From NCBI GenBank assembly GCA_944331805.1, contig CALVIS010000003.1, positions 1-53,493 on the forward strand: DNA of 53,493 nucleotides, written 5' to 3'. The translations under genes were made by a program, and so were the position numbers. This document shows positions 19,313 to 29,106 of the stretch, one piece after another. Source of the stretch: an uncultured Bacilli bacterium. GTDB lineage: Bacteria > Bacillota_I > Bacilli_A > RF39 > UBA660. The notes under the pieces are model-generated. The model was not told where the DNA came from, did no database searches, and worked only from the letters and a program-made list of their open reading frames with translations. Position 1 is the first letter of the stretch. Every line of letters begins with the position of its first letter.

Positions 19313-22300
19313 CTACCTTATTTTTGCAAGTATATCTTTAAACTTTTCGTAATTTACTTTTACTCCGTCATCTAAATCAATACTTATTCTTTGATTTGCA
19401 ATATGTGCTATTTTTTCATCATATTCTTTTATTTCTTGTAGCTTAGAATTTAAGTTAGCTTGTCTTTTTAGTGTATCTTTTTTATCACTCATTGATAATT
19501 CAGTAGTGAGTTTATATTTTATATCATCTAACATTTTTTTATAAGTAGTTTGCATTCTATGTAAATAATCTAATCTGATTTTAGGCACTAAATTCTCATT
19601 ATATCTATGCATATATATTAGTGCTTTAAATCCATTTTTCTTTCCACTATCAAATAACCAATATATAGGTCGTTTTTGATATATTTTAACATGATCATTA
19701 AAGAAGTCATTTACAAAATATCTTCTTATAGTATCTTCACTTGTTTCTGTACCCTTTTGTCCTAATGTTTCTGCAATGAAGTCAAGATTTTCATTTAATG
19801 TTTCTTTTCCATAAGCCACACTTATAAACTCCTTAAATCTCGCAACAATGTCATCTTCAAAATATGATTCATCAGTTATAGGAATAACATTATCATTATC
19901 AACTTCAAAAGACAAATCTATTTCTTTTCCATTATCATTTAAAACTTTATAATTTGCTAGGCTGACACCTGCCCAACCACCATCTTCTTTCTTATATTTT
20001 TTATATATTTCATTAAAATCTCCACCTGCATATATTAGACCTTCCTTATCAAGAGAGTATCTACCAAACATACAGCCAACTGCATAACTAATTAAAGATT
20101 TTATTTCTCTTACTTGATCTGCTTTTCTTATAGTAACATCTTTATCATCTTCTTCTGGTGTTAGCTCATCTTGAAGTCCATATATATCAATGAATATTTT
20201 ATTAAGTTCTTCTTCATTTCTTTTTAAAGTAAAAAATTGCTTTTTAGTAAATTCTTCCCATTTATCATATGAATCTGATATTCTTGCTTTTATTGGCAAT
20301 TCATCTACAATAAAACATTCTTCACCATAATTATTTTTTATTTTTTTTAAATGAGGAATAGGAACTTGTATATTAGAATCATGCAATTCAGGCATTGAAT
20401 TTATAAATTCTAATAGAGGATGTTTTTTAAAGTCCCAACTAGTTTCAAATGAATCCCAATCTTCTTTGGATATGGTTATATTACATTTAACCAATTCATT
20501 AACTGTCGATATAAATTTTTCTTCAAATATAAAAGGTAAATTTAATAAATGGCCTGGTTTTGTATCTCGTGTCCCAGACAAAAACTCTAAATATTTTTTG
20601 GCAACACTAGAATTAAGAAGTGCCAAATAATAGAGTAAATTATCATTGTTATATGCAAAAGCCATTGAACCTTTTGAATCAAATAATGTATTTTTTTCAC
20701 TAATTCTAAAACTTGCACCAATTGAGCTAAATGCTCCCCAAGTTATTCCATCTTTATAAATAAATTCACCATTATAGTTGTGAGATCTTGTTCTTCCAGT
20801 TTTTTCATCTTTAAAACTTTTTATTTCTTTTCCATTATCTTCCCAATTAACAACATATTCTTTATTTCCATACCATTTTCTACAAACTCCACCTTTATTA
20901 TAAGGAAACCACTTCGGATTATTTTTTATATTATTATATATTGCCATTTTCTGATTTTCAATTTCAAACCACATTCTCAAAAATCTGTCATTTTTGCCAG
21001 TTGTCATTCCTTCTCTTGTTATAATAAATTTCCCTAATAACTCTTTAGTAAAATTATTCAACATATTTTTAGATATTGTATAAGCAATAGCTTTATTAGG
21101 TAAAATTTTAAATATTTTCTGATTTATTTGATATCTTTTTGCTTTTAAAAAATTTATTCTTTTGTCTTCTGATGCTTTATACGGAGATAATTCAATAAAT
21201 ATAGAATTAAAATCATTTTTCTTTTCAGAACTAATCACAAAGGCCGTTGTTCCAAAATCAGTTCCAAATGCTCCAACTCCCATATGTGCCATACTTATAA
21301 TAGTATGATTTTCTAACAAATCGTTTCTTATATCATCTAAATCTCCCAAAGTCATCCAAGAATGTGGAGTAATCATAGAATAATATGAATCATCTCTAAT
21401 TAAAAAGATTCCCATTCTTTTAATAAATGCAGTAAACAAATCATTTGAAAAACATTTATAATTCTTATCCAAAAAATTACGTAATTTCATTTCTAACTTT
21501 GCTTTTATGGCATAAGGTGGATTAGTAACAGCAATATTATATTTTTTTGACAATATTTTTGAAACTTTAATAATTGGAAGTAACTTTTCTCTTAATTCAA
21601 TTCCAAAAATTGTAATATCATCATTTATGTTTTTTATAAGTCCTGAATAATTTTTATCTTCTAAAATAAGAAGTGATCCTATTTCTTTTGCATTTTTAAA
21701 ATTATCAATTAAATATTTTGCTTGTTCTTTTAAATTTTCTTCAAAAATATTATCAATGGTAAACTCCGAAATAGTATTGGATTCTTGAATACTCATTATA
21801 TGTAAGTTTCTTATTATATCTTTATTAAAAATATTTCTGTCATACTCTCTTGCTTTTAATAAAACTGATAGAATTGACAATTGACCTGCTCTATCATCTA
21901 TATCTAATCCATATAGATTATTTTTTAATATAAGTTCAGGTATATCATTCTTATTATAACCAGTTTGAAGATATATTTGATAAAATACCTCAAAAGCATA
22001 TGCAAGTATATGACCACTACCACAGCAAGGATCAATAAATGTGATTTCTGTCGGATTTAATTTTTCTTTTTTATTTTCTAAATTTTCTTTTATAAAATAT
22101 TTCCAATTATCTGTTATGGAAGAAGATAGGGATAAACTATTACTTGGATATAAATTATCTGATTGATATAAAGCTCCATCTCCATTGTGTTCTACCCAAT
22201 ATCTTACTAATGAGTTTTCAACCATATATTTTACAATCCAGTCTGGTGTAAATAATTGTGTAGCATAAGGAATCTCATTCTTTTTGTATGCTTTTTTAGC

Positions 22301-22996
22301 AGAAATAACTCTGTCTTTTTCAGCCTGATTATAATATTGATATAACCAACCTATTATTTCTACTTGTTTATAATTATCTTCTGGAACTTCATTTATTACT
22401 TTTGTAACAAAACCTGAATCATTCAATAAGTTATCAGGTATTAATATATCAATATAATCAGTAATACCATCAAACACCTGTGGTATTACCATGCCAAGTT
22501 TTTTACAAACTAATAATAAAACATATTTAAATTTTTCATTATCATCTTTTAATTCGGCATATTTTTCTTTCCTAAAATTAATATCTAAATCTGGATTCAT
22601 TAGATTAGTAAACTTTAATATTTCTGGGTCAGGAGTATTATCTTTTGATGATAATACTCTTATACCTAGACTTTGATTATCTCTTGTTAATGGTAATATA
22701 TCATTGATTTCCATATATCTAATAGCAATTATTCTATTAAACCAAGTATAAGCTGCCTCTTCTATTACTTGATCAAGAGATAACTCTACAATCCTTTTAA
22801 TTAAAAGATTACGCTTTGTGTATTCTTCATATGTTAGACTCAATGAGTGTTTTTCATTAGATAAAATATATAAATCACCTTTTTGTTCTATATTAAAGTC
22901 TTCATTAACATAAAAGGTATTTATTTTATTTTCCATTTTTTCCATTAAATCTTTTCTTGATTCAATAGCAAACTTTTTTAATATAGTTTTATCCAT
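19313..22996 (-). CDS. pglX: BREX adenine-N6 DNA methyltransferase PglX
   Basis: 1227 aa, the expected size. PglX methylates adenine in a non-palindromic site to mark host DNA, using S-adenosylmethionine. Motif I is FIDPCCGSGHILAYA near residues 320-334, and the catalytic motif IV NPPY is at about 492-495 (IAVTNPPYAI). A long target-recognition region follows, with typical segments such as TRDTKPGHLLNLPFI. The C-terminal part has a BREX-1-like spacer (SYAVGCMFGRYSLD). A GGGAGG site lies before the ATG. It is intact, with no frameshift or phase-variable tract noticed. Confidence 0.96.
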   Translation of the reverse strand: MDKTILKKFAIESRKDLMEKMENKINTFYVNEDFNIEQKGDLYILSNEKHSLSLTYEEYTKRNLLIKRIVELSLDQVIEEAAYTWFNRIIAIRYMEINDILPLTRDNQSLGIRVLSSKDNTPDPEILKFTNLMNPDLDINFRKEKYAELKDDNEKFKYVLLLVCKKLGMVIPQVFDGITDYIDILIPDNLLNDSGFVTKVINEVPEDNYKQVEIIGWLYQYYNQAEKDRVISAKKAYKKNEIPYATQLFTPDWIVKYMVENSLVRYWVEHNGDGALYQSDNLYPSNSLSLSSSITDNWKYFIKENLENKKEKLNPTEITFIDPCCGSGHILAYAFEVFYQIYLQTGYNKNDIPELILKNNLYGLDIDDRAGQLSILSVLLKAREYDRNIFNKDIIRNLHIMSIQESNTISEFTIDNIFEENLKEQAKYLIDNFKNAKEIGSLLILEDKNYSGLIKNINDDITIFGIELREKLLPIIKVSKILSKKYNIAVTNPPYAIKAKLEMKLRNFLDKNYKCFSNDLFTAFIKRMGIFLIRDDSYYSMITPHSWMTLGDLDDIRNDLLENHTIISMAHMGVGAFGTDFGTTAFVISSEKKNDFNSIFIELSPYKASEDKRINFLKAKRYQINQKIFKILPNKAIAYTISKNMLNNFTKELLGKFIITREGMTTGKNDRFLRMWFEIENQKMAIYNNIKNNPKWFPYNKGGVCRKWYGNKEYVVNWEDNGKEIKSFKDEKTGRTRSHNYNGEFIYKDGITWGAFSSIGASFRISEKNTLFDSKGSMAFAYNNDNLLYYLALLNSSVAKKYLEFLSGTRDTKPGHLLNLPFIFEEKFISTVNELVKCNITISKEDWDSFETSWDFKKHPLLEFINSMPELHDSNIQVPIPHLKKIKNNYGEECFIVDELPIKARISDSYDKWEEFTKKQFFTLKRNEEELNKIFIDIYGLQDELTPEEDDKDVTIRKADQVREIKSLISYAVGCMFGRYSLDKEGLIYAGGDFNEIYKKYKKEDGGWAGVSLANYKVLNDNGKEIDLSFEVDNDNVIPITDESYFEDDIVARFKEFISVAYGKETLNENLDFIAETLGQKGTETSEDTIRRYFVNDFFNDHVKIYQKRPIYWLFDSGKKNGFKALIYMHRYNENLVPKIRLDYLHRMQTTYKKMLDDIKYKLTTELSMSDKKDTLKRQANLNSKLQEIKEYDEKIAHIANQRISIDLDDGVKVNYEKFKDILAKIR

Positions 22997-23008
22997 TTAA
23001 ACCTCCCA

Positions 23009-23809
23009 TTATTTTAACAAACTTTGAACAAAAGTTATTAATTCTTTAATTGAAACTGCTAACTCTGCTAATGTTCCAAGCTTAGGTAATACTTCTTGAA
23101 GCGAAGAAATAAAAGCTTTAACTCTTCCTTTTTTAATATCTTTTTTCTTTAATTCTTCCTGTATTCCTTCTGCATTATCAATAATTTCTTGTTTTAGTTC
23201 TTCATCTTCAATATTATCAACCTTTTGTTTAACGTTAGATACCAATCTGTCTAATTCATTATAATTGTTTTGTATAGCGGTAATATTTGCATTTTCTCGC
23301 GCAAGGTTAAGTTGTCCACCATTATTTATTATTACAAATTTTGTTTCTTCATCCATTCCCATTTCTATAAATATCCTTTCATAATTAACATTAATATAAT
23401 TTATAAGAGGCTCTACTACATTATCACAAAAACTTTTTAATTTATCTTGAAATTTGCTAGAAGAAGAATAAGATTTTATATATGCTCTACAATCTATATT
23501 ATTATCAATGATGTATTTTAAAATTTGATAAATATATGCTACTTCTTTTTCTTCCTCTATATAATCTTCAAAAATACAGTCATACTTTGTACATACCTCT
23601 TTAACGTCATCTTCTATTTTAAGTTCATTATACTTGCAAATACAAGAATCTATATATTGCTTTATTACTTCATTGTTATCGATAAAAATAATTAATCTTT
23701 TAAGGTTACCATTAAATACCTGAAAATCACTTGTAAGTGTTCTGCTTGCTATTGTTCTAAATTCTATACTTTCTTTTTTCAATTCTTTTTTATTTATTGG
23801 TTTACTCAA
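23009..23809 (-). CDS. Unrecognised BREX-embedded protein with C-terminal helical, effector-like segment
   Basis: About 266 aa. I start at TTG 23809 because GGAGGTG lies 6 nt upstream; the longer frame would overlap the previous gene by 50 bp. The N-terminal 160 residues are a charged helical domain with several Cys. Then comes GGQLNLARENANITAIQNN (about residues 182-200), a pattern often seen before terminal helical segments in defence effectors and oligomerising proteins. The C-terminus (TLAELAVSIKELITFVQSLL) is an amphipathic or semi-hydrophobic helix. It overlaps the zinc-ribbon gene by 8 bp and lies 12 bp before pglX. A membrane-acting or partner-binding role is possible but not shown. 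Confidence 0.7.
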   Translation of the reverse strand: MSKPINKKELKKESIEFRTIASRTLTSDFQVFNGNLKRLIIFIDNNEVIKQYIDSCICKYNELKIEDDVKEVCTKYDCIFEDYIEEEKEVAYIYQILKYIIDNNIDCRAYIKSYSSSSKFQDKLKSFCDNVVEPLINYINVNYERIFIEMGMDEETKFVIINNGGQLNLARENANITAIQNNYNELDRLVSNVKQKVDNIEDEELKQEIIDNAEGIQEELKKKDIKKGRVKAFISSLQEVLPKLGTLAELAVSIKELITFVQSLLK

Positions 23810-24251
23810 AATTAGCACCTCCACATAAAGGACAATAACTTCCTGTAACAATAGATCCAGTTTTTATTTTTGCCATAGTTTTACAACAATCATATTTCAT
23901 TATCTGCATATTTTCTATTCTTGGTTTTATTATACTAACAACTTCCATTTCTGGTTTCTTTCCGACCTTAAAGTTGATAAATTTATTATTTTTTGTTTTT
24001 CTTTCTAATTCTTTTAATGAATTAAACATCATTCTATTTGCTTCATTTTTAGCCATTTTCATACTCATATCCAAAACTTCTTTTGTATAATATTCTTTAC
24101 CATTTAATCCACAATAGGGGCACCATATATTTAATGTTGATTCATCATTTAAATCACTCGCAAGTAATTTAAAAAATTCCCCACAAAGACTACATTGCAA
24201 TAATATAAATCCATCTTTATCACTTTTTATCGATATTTCAAATGTACTCAT
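23802..24251 (-). CDS. Small zinc-ribbon protein embedded in the BREX operon
   Basis: 149 aa. Two Cys pairs flank a helical middle. The N-terminal knuckles are CSLCGEFF and CPYCGLNG, about 25 residues apart. The C-terminal ones are a CC pair in YDCCKTMA and CPLCGGANF at the end. This looks like a zinc ribbon/rubredoxin-type fold at each end, as in adaptor proteins. It sits 11 bp after brxC, and its stop overlaps the next gene by 8 bp, which implies the two act as a pair. The family is not identified. DNA or protein binding by the zinc sites is inference. Confidence 0.72.
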   Translation of the reverse strand: MSTFEISIKSDKDGFILLQCSLCGEFFKLLASDLNDESTLNIWCPYCGLNGKEYYTKEVLDMSMKMAKNEANRMMFNSLKELERKTKNNKFINFKVGKKPEMEVVSIIKPRIENMQIMKYDCCKTMAKIKTGSIVTGSYCPLCGGANFE

Positions 24252-24262
24252 AACGTTTTCTC

Positions 24263-27200
24263 CTATCTAATAGTTAAACTACTATTCTTTTCAAACTCTT
24301 TTAATAATTTCTCTTTTAGTTCTTCTACATATTTATCAATATCTTCTTTTGAATTAATCTCATAAGAATGATTCATTAAACTATCAGCTCTTATTATTGT
24401 TCTTTTAACTATTTTTTCTTCTACAACTTCTCCTGTTTCATCTATTGCATTTTTCTTACTCTTTTCATATTCTAAATCATTAATAAACTTATCCTCAAGT
24501 TGATTTATTCTCGTTTGTTGAGCAAATATATCTTTCAATTCATTAGATCTTTCTAATGTATCAATAACTTTTTTACAAGTATCAATATATGGCTTAGCAA
24601 AATCTATATCTATTCCTGCATTTTTTACTTCATTCTCTATATATTCAATAGTACCATTTATCTTTTTTATAATAGGCTCTGATTTAACATCATACATATT
24701 ATTTAATATATCTATTAAATCTTTTCTTAATGTTGGTAATTCATGTATTTCACTATATGGCTCTTTTGAAGTAAGAATTGCAACCATTCTATTTACAACA
24801 TTTAAAAGTTCATCAGTTTTATCAGCATAGTCTTTATTATTATCATAAATAGTAATTATCTTCTTTGCTTCATCAAATTGCTCTTTTTGTGCTCCATCAA
24901 AGAATTCTAATACCATTTCTATTTTAGGTGCTAAAGCAATAAGATCTTCTTTACAATTTGACACCTCTTTAAAGAATTCTCCAACATCCCTTATTTTTAA
25001 TAATCTTTCCATTATATTAGTCGCTTCATCTTTTACCTCTTGTCCTGGATACTGATAATTACTACTAGAACTATAATAATATCCAGCTATTCTATTTAAC
25101 TTATTTAAAGTATTTTGAAGACAATTGTTTTTAAAATCCTCAACCATGCCATCTTCATCATCTCTTAAATTCATAACATCAAAAGCACTTCTTGCAACTG
25201 ATTTTAGATCATTTATTAGACTTATATCAATTTTTTGTCTAATTTTAATTATAGTCCTATCATAATATTCTCTTTTTAAAATCTTTGTTAATGTATCTTC
25301 TGAAGTTATATTTTGCACTTCGTTATTATAAATTAAAGATACTACCTCATCTTTTAATAATCTTGTTAACAAATATAATATATCTTCATCTAAAAATCCA
25401 TAAGGTGCAGTACTAAAATCTTGTAATAAAGTTCTTATTGTTATTGGCATACCAAAGGCATTTTTTTCTTCACAATATTCTTTCATTGCATCATAAGCCT
25501 TTTGGTTAACAAATTCTACTTCATTGCCAAGCAAATTCTGCCTATTCTCATGAAATAAATCTTTAATATCTTGTGTACTAAAGTTATGTTTTATATATGA
25601 GAACTTTGTATATATATTATTAACCAATATTTCTAAAGCTTCATTAACTCTTGCCTTAGCTTCTTTAGCATTTATATTTTGTCTATCCCCTGCAATAATA
25701 ATTTCTGCTTCATTTATTTCTTCTTTAATATATTCTTTTATTCTTCCTTTTGTATGATCTGTTTCTCTTTCTTTTGCTCTAATAATATCTACAATTTGTT
25801 GTGTTTGAAGTATTCTACTATTAATTCTTCTAAATTCTTCCACCTGTAAGCAATTTGTTATCTCATCATAGATTAAAGAAGAAATTTCAAGTTTTATAAA
25901 GACATATTTGTTTTCTCTAAAAGACTGCATCAAAATTTCAGTATCACTTTTTCCTGAAAAATTAGTAATAACTTTTATACCAATTTCATACTCTTGTGTA
26001 TATTTAATGGTATCTATGTATTCTGTAAGTGAAAAAATTCTTTTTTTATAAGATAATTTATTATCTACTAATATTTGACTAAAAATTAATTTTCCTAGAT
26101 AATCCGCAACTCTATTTGGTTCAATGGATATTTGTTTTATTTCTCTATTTATCTCTTGTTCTTCATCTGTCAAGAATTTATATTCATCATTATTTCTTTG
26201 AATTAGATTTTGTGATTCTAGCCTTCTTAATGAATCTGAAATGTTCTTTTTTATTGTTATTTTATCATCATTAATATTTGATACATATAACGTTGATAAG
26301 TTATCAACATTAGCAGGTATATCCTTGATGTTTTTAAGCATAAATAACATTTTCAATACTTTAATATCTATATCTTTTAGTTCTCCACTTTTTACCATAT
26401 CAAGAGCATTATTTATTACATTTTTAATCTGATGCTCCAAAAACTGTTCAATGGTATCATAGAAAGCATAAAAAGGAATAAGAGTTCCAACTTCACTATC
26501 TCCAAACCTTTGTGCAGTTTCTTGGAACGCACCTAATAATGATCTTTCACCGCTTGATAAATGCTTCCCTGCATATCCATGCTTTCTAATATCATTAAAC
26601 ACATCCTGTAATAATTTAAATTGATATGGTATAAATGGGTATATTTCTGCAAAATCATCACTATCTTCATATACTTTTTGATAAGTAGCATTTTTAAAAG
26701 TTAATAAATTTCTTATTATAGACTCTTCTTTATCATAAATCATTTTTAAACTTACTTTCGCTTCATCTGTTTTATCAAGTATTCTTTTCTTGATTACTTC
26801 ATCTATATCAGAACTTGATAAAGAAAGCTTTGTATCAAATCTACCTTGTATTTTAGAAAAATCATTACCTTGAACTTTTACAACATCATCTATCGCTTCT
26901 TGTGATGTAACAATTACCCATGCTTTTCCACCACATTCTAATCCTAAATCTTCAACTATTGTTTGGAGATTTAACATTAATCCTCTATCATCTCCGATAT
27001 ATTGTCCAATTTCATCAACTAAGAACACTACATGATGATTATTACCTTTAGATTTAATGTAATCTCTAACTCTTTCTGCATATTTTTCTACTGATAATGT
27101 ATAATTTTTTTCTGTTCTTTCTACTACATTACGAGCTTCTTCTACTGATTTACCAAAAACTTCAGCATAAGAATTAGCAAATTCATCTTCTACAAATTGA

Positions 27201-27790
27201 ATTCCATCTCTCATTTCTTCCCAAGAAGCATTAGCATTATGTTGAAAAGCCTTTTTAAAATCATCATACTTTCCTTGACTAATCATATATCTTTCTATTT
27301 CTGCAACAAAAGGTGTAATAGAAAATCCCATTTTTTCATTGAATACTTTTTCAAATACCTCTAATATCTTGTCTTTAGTTCCATTACTGTTTTCTGTTTT
27401 TGAATCAATATTAAATAATATTACATCTGTTGATATACTGCCCGCTCTTTTGATATCAGCAAGTAACATCTTATCATCTATCTTATCATCAAAATAATCA
27501 ACTGCTGCTTTACCATTAACAATTTTATTTTCTAATAAATAAGATATTATTTTTAAAAAATGAGACTTACCACTACCAAAGAAACCAGAAATCCAAACTC
27601 CCATCTTCTCTGTATTACCATTTATTCCTGCATTATAAGCCTCAAAAAAACTATGAAAGTGCTTTAACAATTCATCTGTTACAACATACTCTTCAAGCTC
27701 TTGACTAATATAACTTTCATCGTCTACTTTAATTACCCCTTGTATTTCTCTTTCAATATCTTTAGCATATATTTTTTTTAAATTATCCAT
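24263..27790 (-). CDS. brxC: BREX protein BrxC, large P-loop ATPase (DUF6079/PglY-like)
   Basis: 1175 aa. BrxC is a large ATPase essential for BREX defence and modification. Walker A is GFFGSGKSHFLK near residues 69-80, preceded by the typical YVVTDELLKHFHSFFE. Walker B-type HHVVFLVDEIGQYIGDD lies near 255-271. The middle and C-terminal two thirds are helical with the usual lever-like repeats. A strong GGAGG site lies before the ATG, 15 bp after brxB. The sequence appears complete. Confidence 0.95.
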   Translation of the reverse strand: MDNLKKIYAKDIEREIQGVIKVDDESYISQELEEYVVTDELLKHFHSFFEAYNAGINGNTEKMGVWISGFFGSGKSHFLKIISYLLENKIVNGKAAVDYFDDKIDDKMLLADIKRAGSISTDVILFNIDSKTENSNGTKDKILEVFEKVFNEKMGFSITPFVAEIERYMISQGKYDDFKKAFQHNANASWEEMRDGIQFVEDEFANSYAEVFGKSVEEARNVVERTEKNYTLSVEKYAERVRDYIKSKGNNHHVVFLVDEIGQYIGDDRGLMLNLQTIVEDLGLECGGKAWVIVTSQEAIDDVVKVQGNDFSKIQGRFDTKLSLSSSDIDEVIKKRILDKTDEAKVSLKMIYDKEESIIRNLLTFKNATYQKVYEDSDDFAEIYPFIPYQFKLLQDVFNDIRKHGYAGKHLSSGERSLLGAFQETAQRFGDSEVGTLIPFYAFYDTIEQFLEHQIKNVINNALDMVKSGELKDIDIKVLKMLFMLKNIKDIPANVDNLSTLYVSNINDDKITIKKNISDSLRRLESQNLIQRNNDEYKFLTDEEQEINREIKQISIEPNRVADYLGKLIFSQILVDNKLSYKKRIFSLTEYIDTIKYTQEYEIGIKVITNFSGKSDTEILMQSFRENKYVFIKLEISSLIYDEITNCLQVEEFRRINSRILQTQQIVDIIRAKERETDHTKGRIKEYIKEEINEAEIIIAGDRQNINAKEAKARVNEALEILVNNIYTKFSYIKHNFSTQDIKDLFHENRQNLLGNEVEFVNQKAYDAMKEYCEEKNAFGMPITIRTLLQDFSTAPYGFLDEDILYLLTRLLKDEVVSLIYNNEVQNITSEDTLTKILKREYYDRTIIKIRQKIDISLINDLKSVARSAFDVMNLRDDEDGMVEDFKNNCLQNTLNKLNRIAGYYYSSSSNYQYPGQEVKDEATNIMERLLKIRDVGEFFKEVSNCKEDLIALAPKIEMVLEFFDGAQKEQFDEAKKIITIYDNNKDYADKTDELLNVVNRMVAILTSKEPYSEIHELPTLRKDLIDILNNMYDVKSEPIIKKINGTIEYIENEVKNAGIDIDFAKPYIDTCKKVIDTLERSNELKDIFAQQTRINQLEDKFINDLEYEKSKKNAIDETGEVVEEKIVKRTIIRADSLMNHSYEINSKEDIDKYVEELKEKLLKEFEKNSSLTIR

Positions 27791-27805
27791 CTTCTACTCC
27801 TCCTA

Positions 27806-28375
27806 CTATCTTTCAACAAACTGAAATGCTCTATAATAATTATCATTTTCTAATTTGTTAAATAATTTAAAACTTTGTCCATTATAACTACCAGGATAAA
27901 ACATTATTAAAGGATTCTTTGTTATAACACTGTGTAAATTATTTAATATTGTATGGCCCCTCACTATTCCATAACATTTTCCTATACCAGTTATTATAAT
28001 TATTTGATTAGGCTCTACTTCACTTTTAATTTTCTTTACAATTAAATCATTACAAGAACCAATTCCAAGTGTTTTTGAAATAATAGTGTTTAAATATTTA
28101 GCCCCCTTTTTCTTTTCATATTCAAAGCATTTTTCAAGAAAACCTTTTTCTTTAAGAATCTCTATAATAATGTCATATACATCAAACACTTTTATATTTA
28201 ACTTTGCTCTTTTTAATAAGTAATTTTCTAAATATTCTCTTACTATATATTCATCTTCTGGATCATAATCAAAAACGTGAAAATTTATTTCGTTTCCAAG
28301 GCCATTAGATTCAAACAATTCTTTACTACTTAATTTATTTGTTATTTCTTGTAACCTTATATTTATATTTTTCAT
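27806..28375 (-). CDS. brxB: BREX protein BrxB (DUF1788)
   Basis: 189 aa, the normal DUF1788 size. BrxB is a small core BREX protein of unclear biochemical role. The signature region IIITGIGKCYGIVRGHTILNNL near residues 125-146 (over 20 residues long as a family block) and the C-terminal LIMFYPGSYNGQSFKLF are typical. Its ATG overlaps the brxA stop region by 4 bp, so the two are coupled. Confidence 0.93.
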   Translation of the reverse strand: MKNINIRLQEITNKLSSKELFESNGLGNEINFHVFDYDPEDEYIVREYLENYLLKRAKLNIKVFDVYDIIIEILKEKGFLEKCFEYEKKKGAKYLNTIISKTLGIGSCNDLIVKKIKSEVEPNQIIIITGIGKCYGIVRGHTILNNLHSVITKNPLIMFYPGSYNGQSFKLFNKLENDNYYRAFQFVER

Positions 28376-28968
28376 AAAAGACCTCCTATTGCTTTAGCAT
28401 ATTCCATATCTCCTTTTTTATCTAACATACTTATGTATTTTTCCTTTAATAACGGTCTTACTATCTTAAATCTATTCTTTTCTTTAATAACTAACCCAGA
28501 ATCCTGTAATATCCTCATTATTACTTGTTTTAATTTAGCAGCAGTGGATTCTGTACGTTCTTTCAATGTCTTGCTGAGTATACATTTTTCTTCATACCAA
28601 TTATCAATATCAAATTTTTCTATATGCTCTTTTCTCATAAGCAATTTATCTTTATACACTTCAACAATAAAATCCCTTACTAATTTATCTGTTTTCATAA
28701 TAGTGTATAATAATATATATTTACTTGTTTCTATATCTGCATTAACAAACTCATATAACATTTCATTATCCATAACATTAAGCCTTCTAAATATCGGAGA
28801 ATTAACTCGTGTTATACTTTTTGGTGATTTATATTTAATTAAGTTTTCAGCTACATTTCTTCTCTTCAGCTCTTCTGAACTTATTCCATCAAGTAAATAC
28901 TGAGCAAGTATTTTAGTTTCTTTATACAAAAATGGTTCTGCAGTTAACTTTGCACTATAATCTTCCAT
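28372..28968 (-). CDS. brxA: BREX protein BrxA (DUF1819)
   Basis: About 198 aa. BrxA is a small winged-helix-type DNA-binding core protein of BREX. The sequence opens with YSAKLTAEPFLYKETKILAQ, shows RVNSPIFRRLNVMD near residues 53-66, and keeps the typical helical middle and C-terminal LLKEKYISML. An AGGAGG site precedes two adjacent ATGs (28971, 28968); I use the second for spacing. The frame extends 12 codons further up, but that stretch encodes the ribosome site itself. It is the first gene of the eleven-gene operon. Confidence 0.93.
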   Translation of the reverse strand: MEDYSAKLTAEPFLYKETKILAQYLLDGISSEELKRRNVAENLIKYKSPKSITRVNSPIFRRLNVMDNEMLYEFVNADIETSKYILLYTIMKTDKLVRDFIVEVYKDKLLMRKEHIEKFDIDNWYEEKCILSKTLKERTESTAAKLKQVIMRILQDSGLVIKEKNRFKIVRPLLKEKYISMLDKKGDMEYAKAIGGLL

Positions 28969-29005
28969 CATTTCCTCCTCTTTTAAAGAATAATAACTTA
29001 ATAGC

Positions 29006-29011
29006 ATTATA
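29006..29011 (-). promoter_or_regulatory. Extended -10 of the BREX operon promoter
   Basis: The minus strand reads ATATGATATAATGC: a perfect TATAAT with TG one base upstream. The -35 is weak. It lies about 38 bp before the brxA start and resembles the jetA and GmrSD elements (ATATGATAGAAT), differing at one base. Confidence 0.55.
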
Positions 29012-29064
29012 TCATATAATATCGCTTTTTCATACTTTTTTTAAGAAAAAATATAAAATATTCG

Positions 29065-29098
29065 CAAAAAAAGAGAACTTTATCTAAAAAATTCTCAC
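29065..29098 (-). terminator. Terminator of the fic operon
   Basis: On the minus strand GAGAA and TTCTC enclose a 14-nt loop and are followed by TTTTTTT, just after the fic stop codon. The stem is short but the U-run is strong. It separates the fic unit from BREX. Confidence 0.55.
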
Positions 29099-29106
29099 AT
29101 TTATAA

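Noticed and set aside
28433..28903. 156-codon plus-strand frame opposite brxA
   Set aside because: Antisense shadow of brxA with no start signals.
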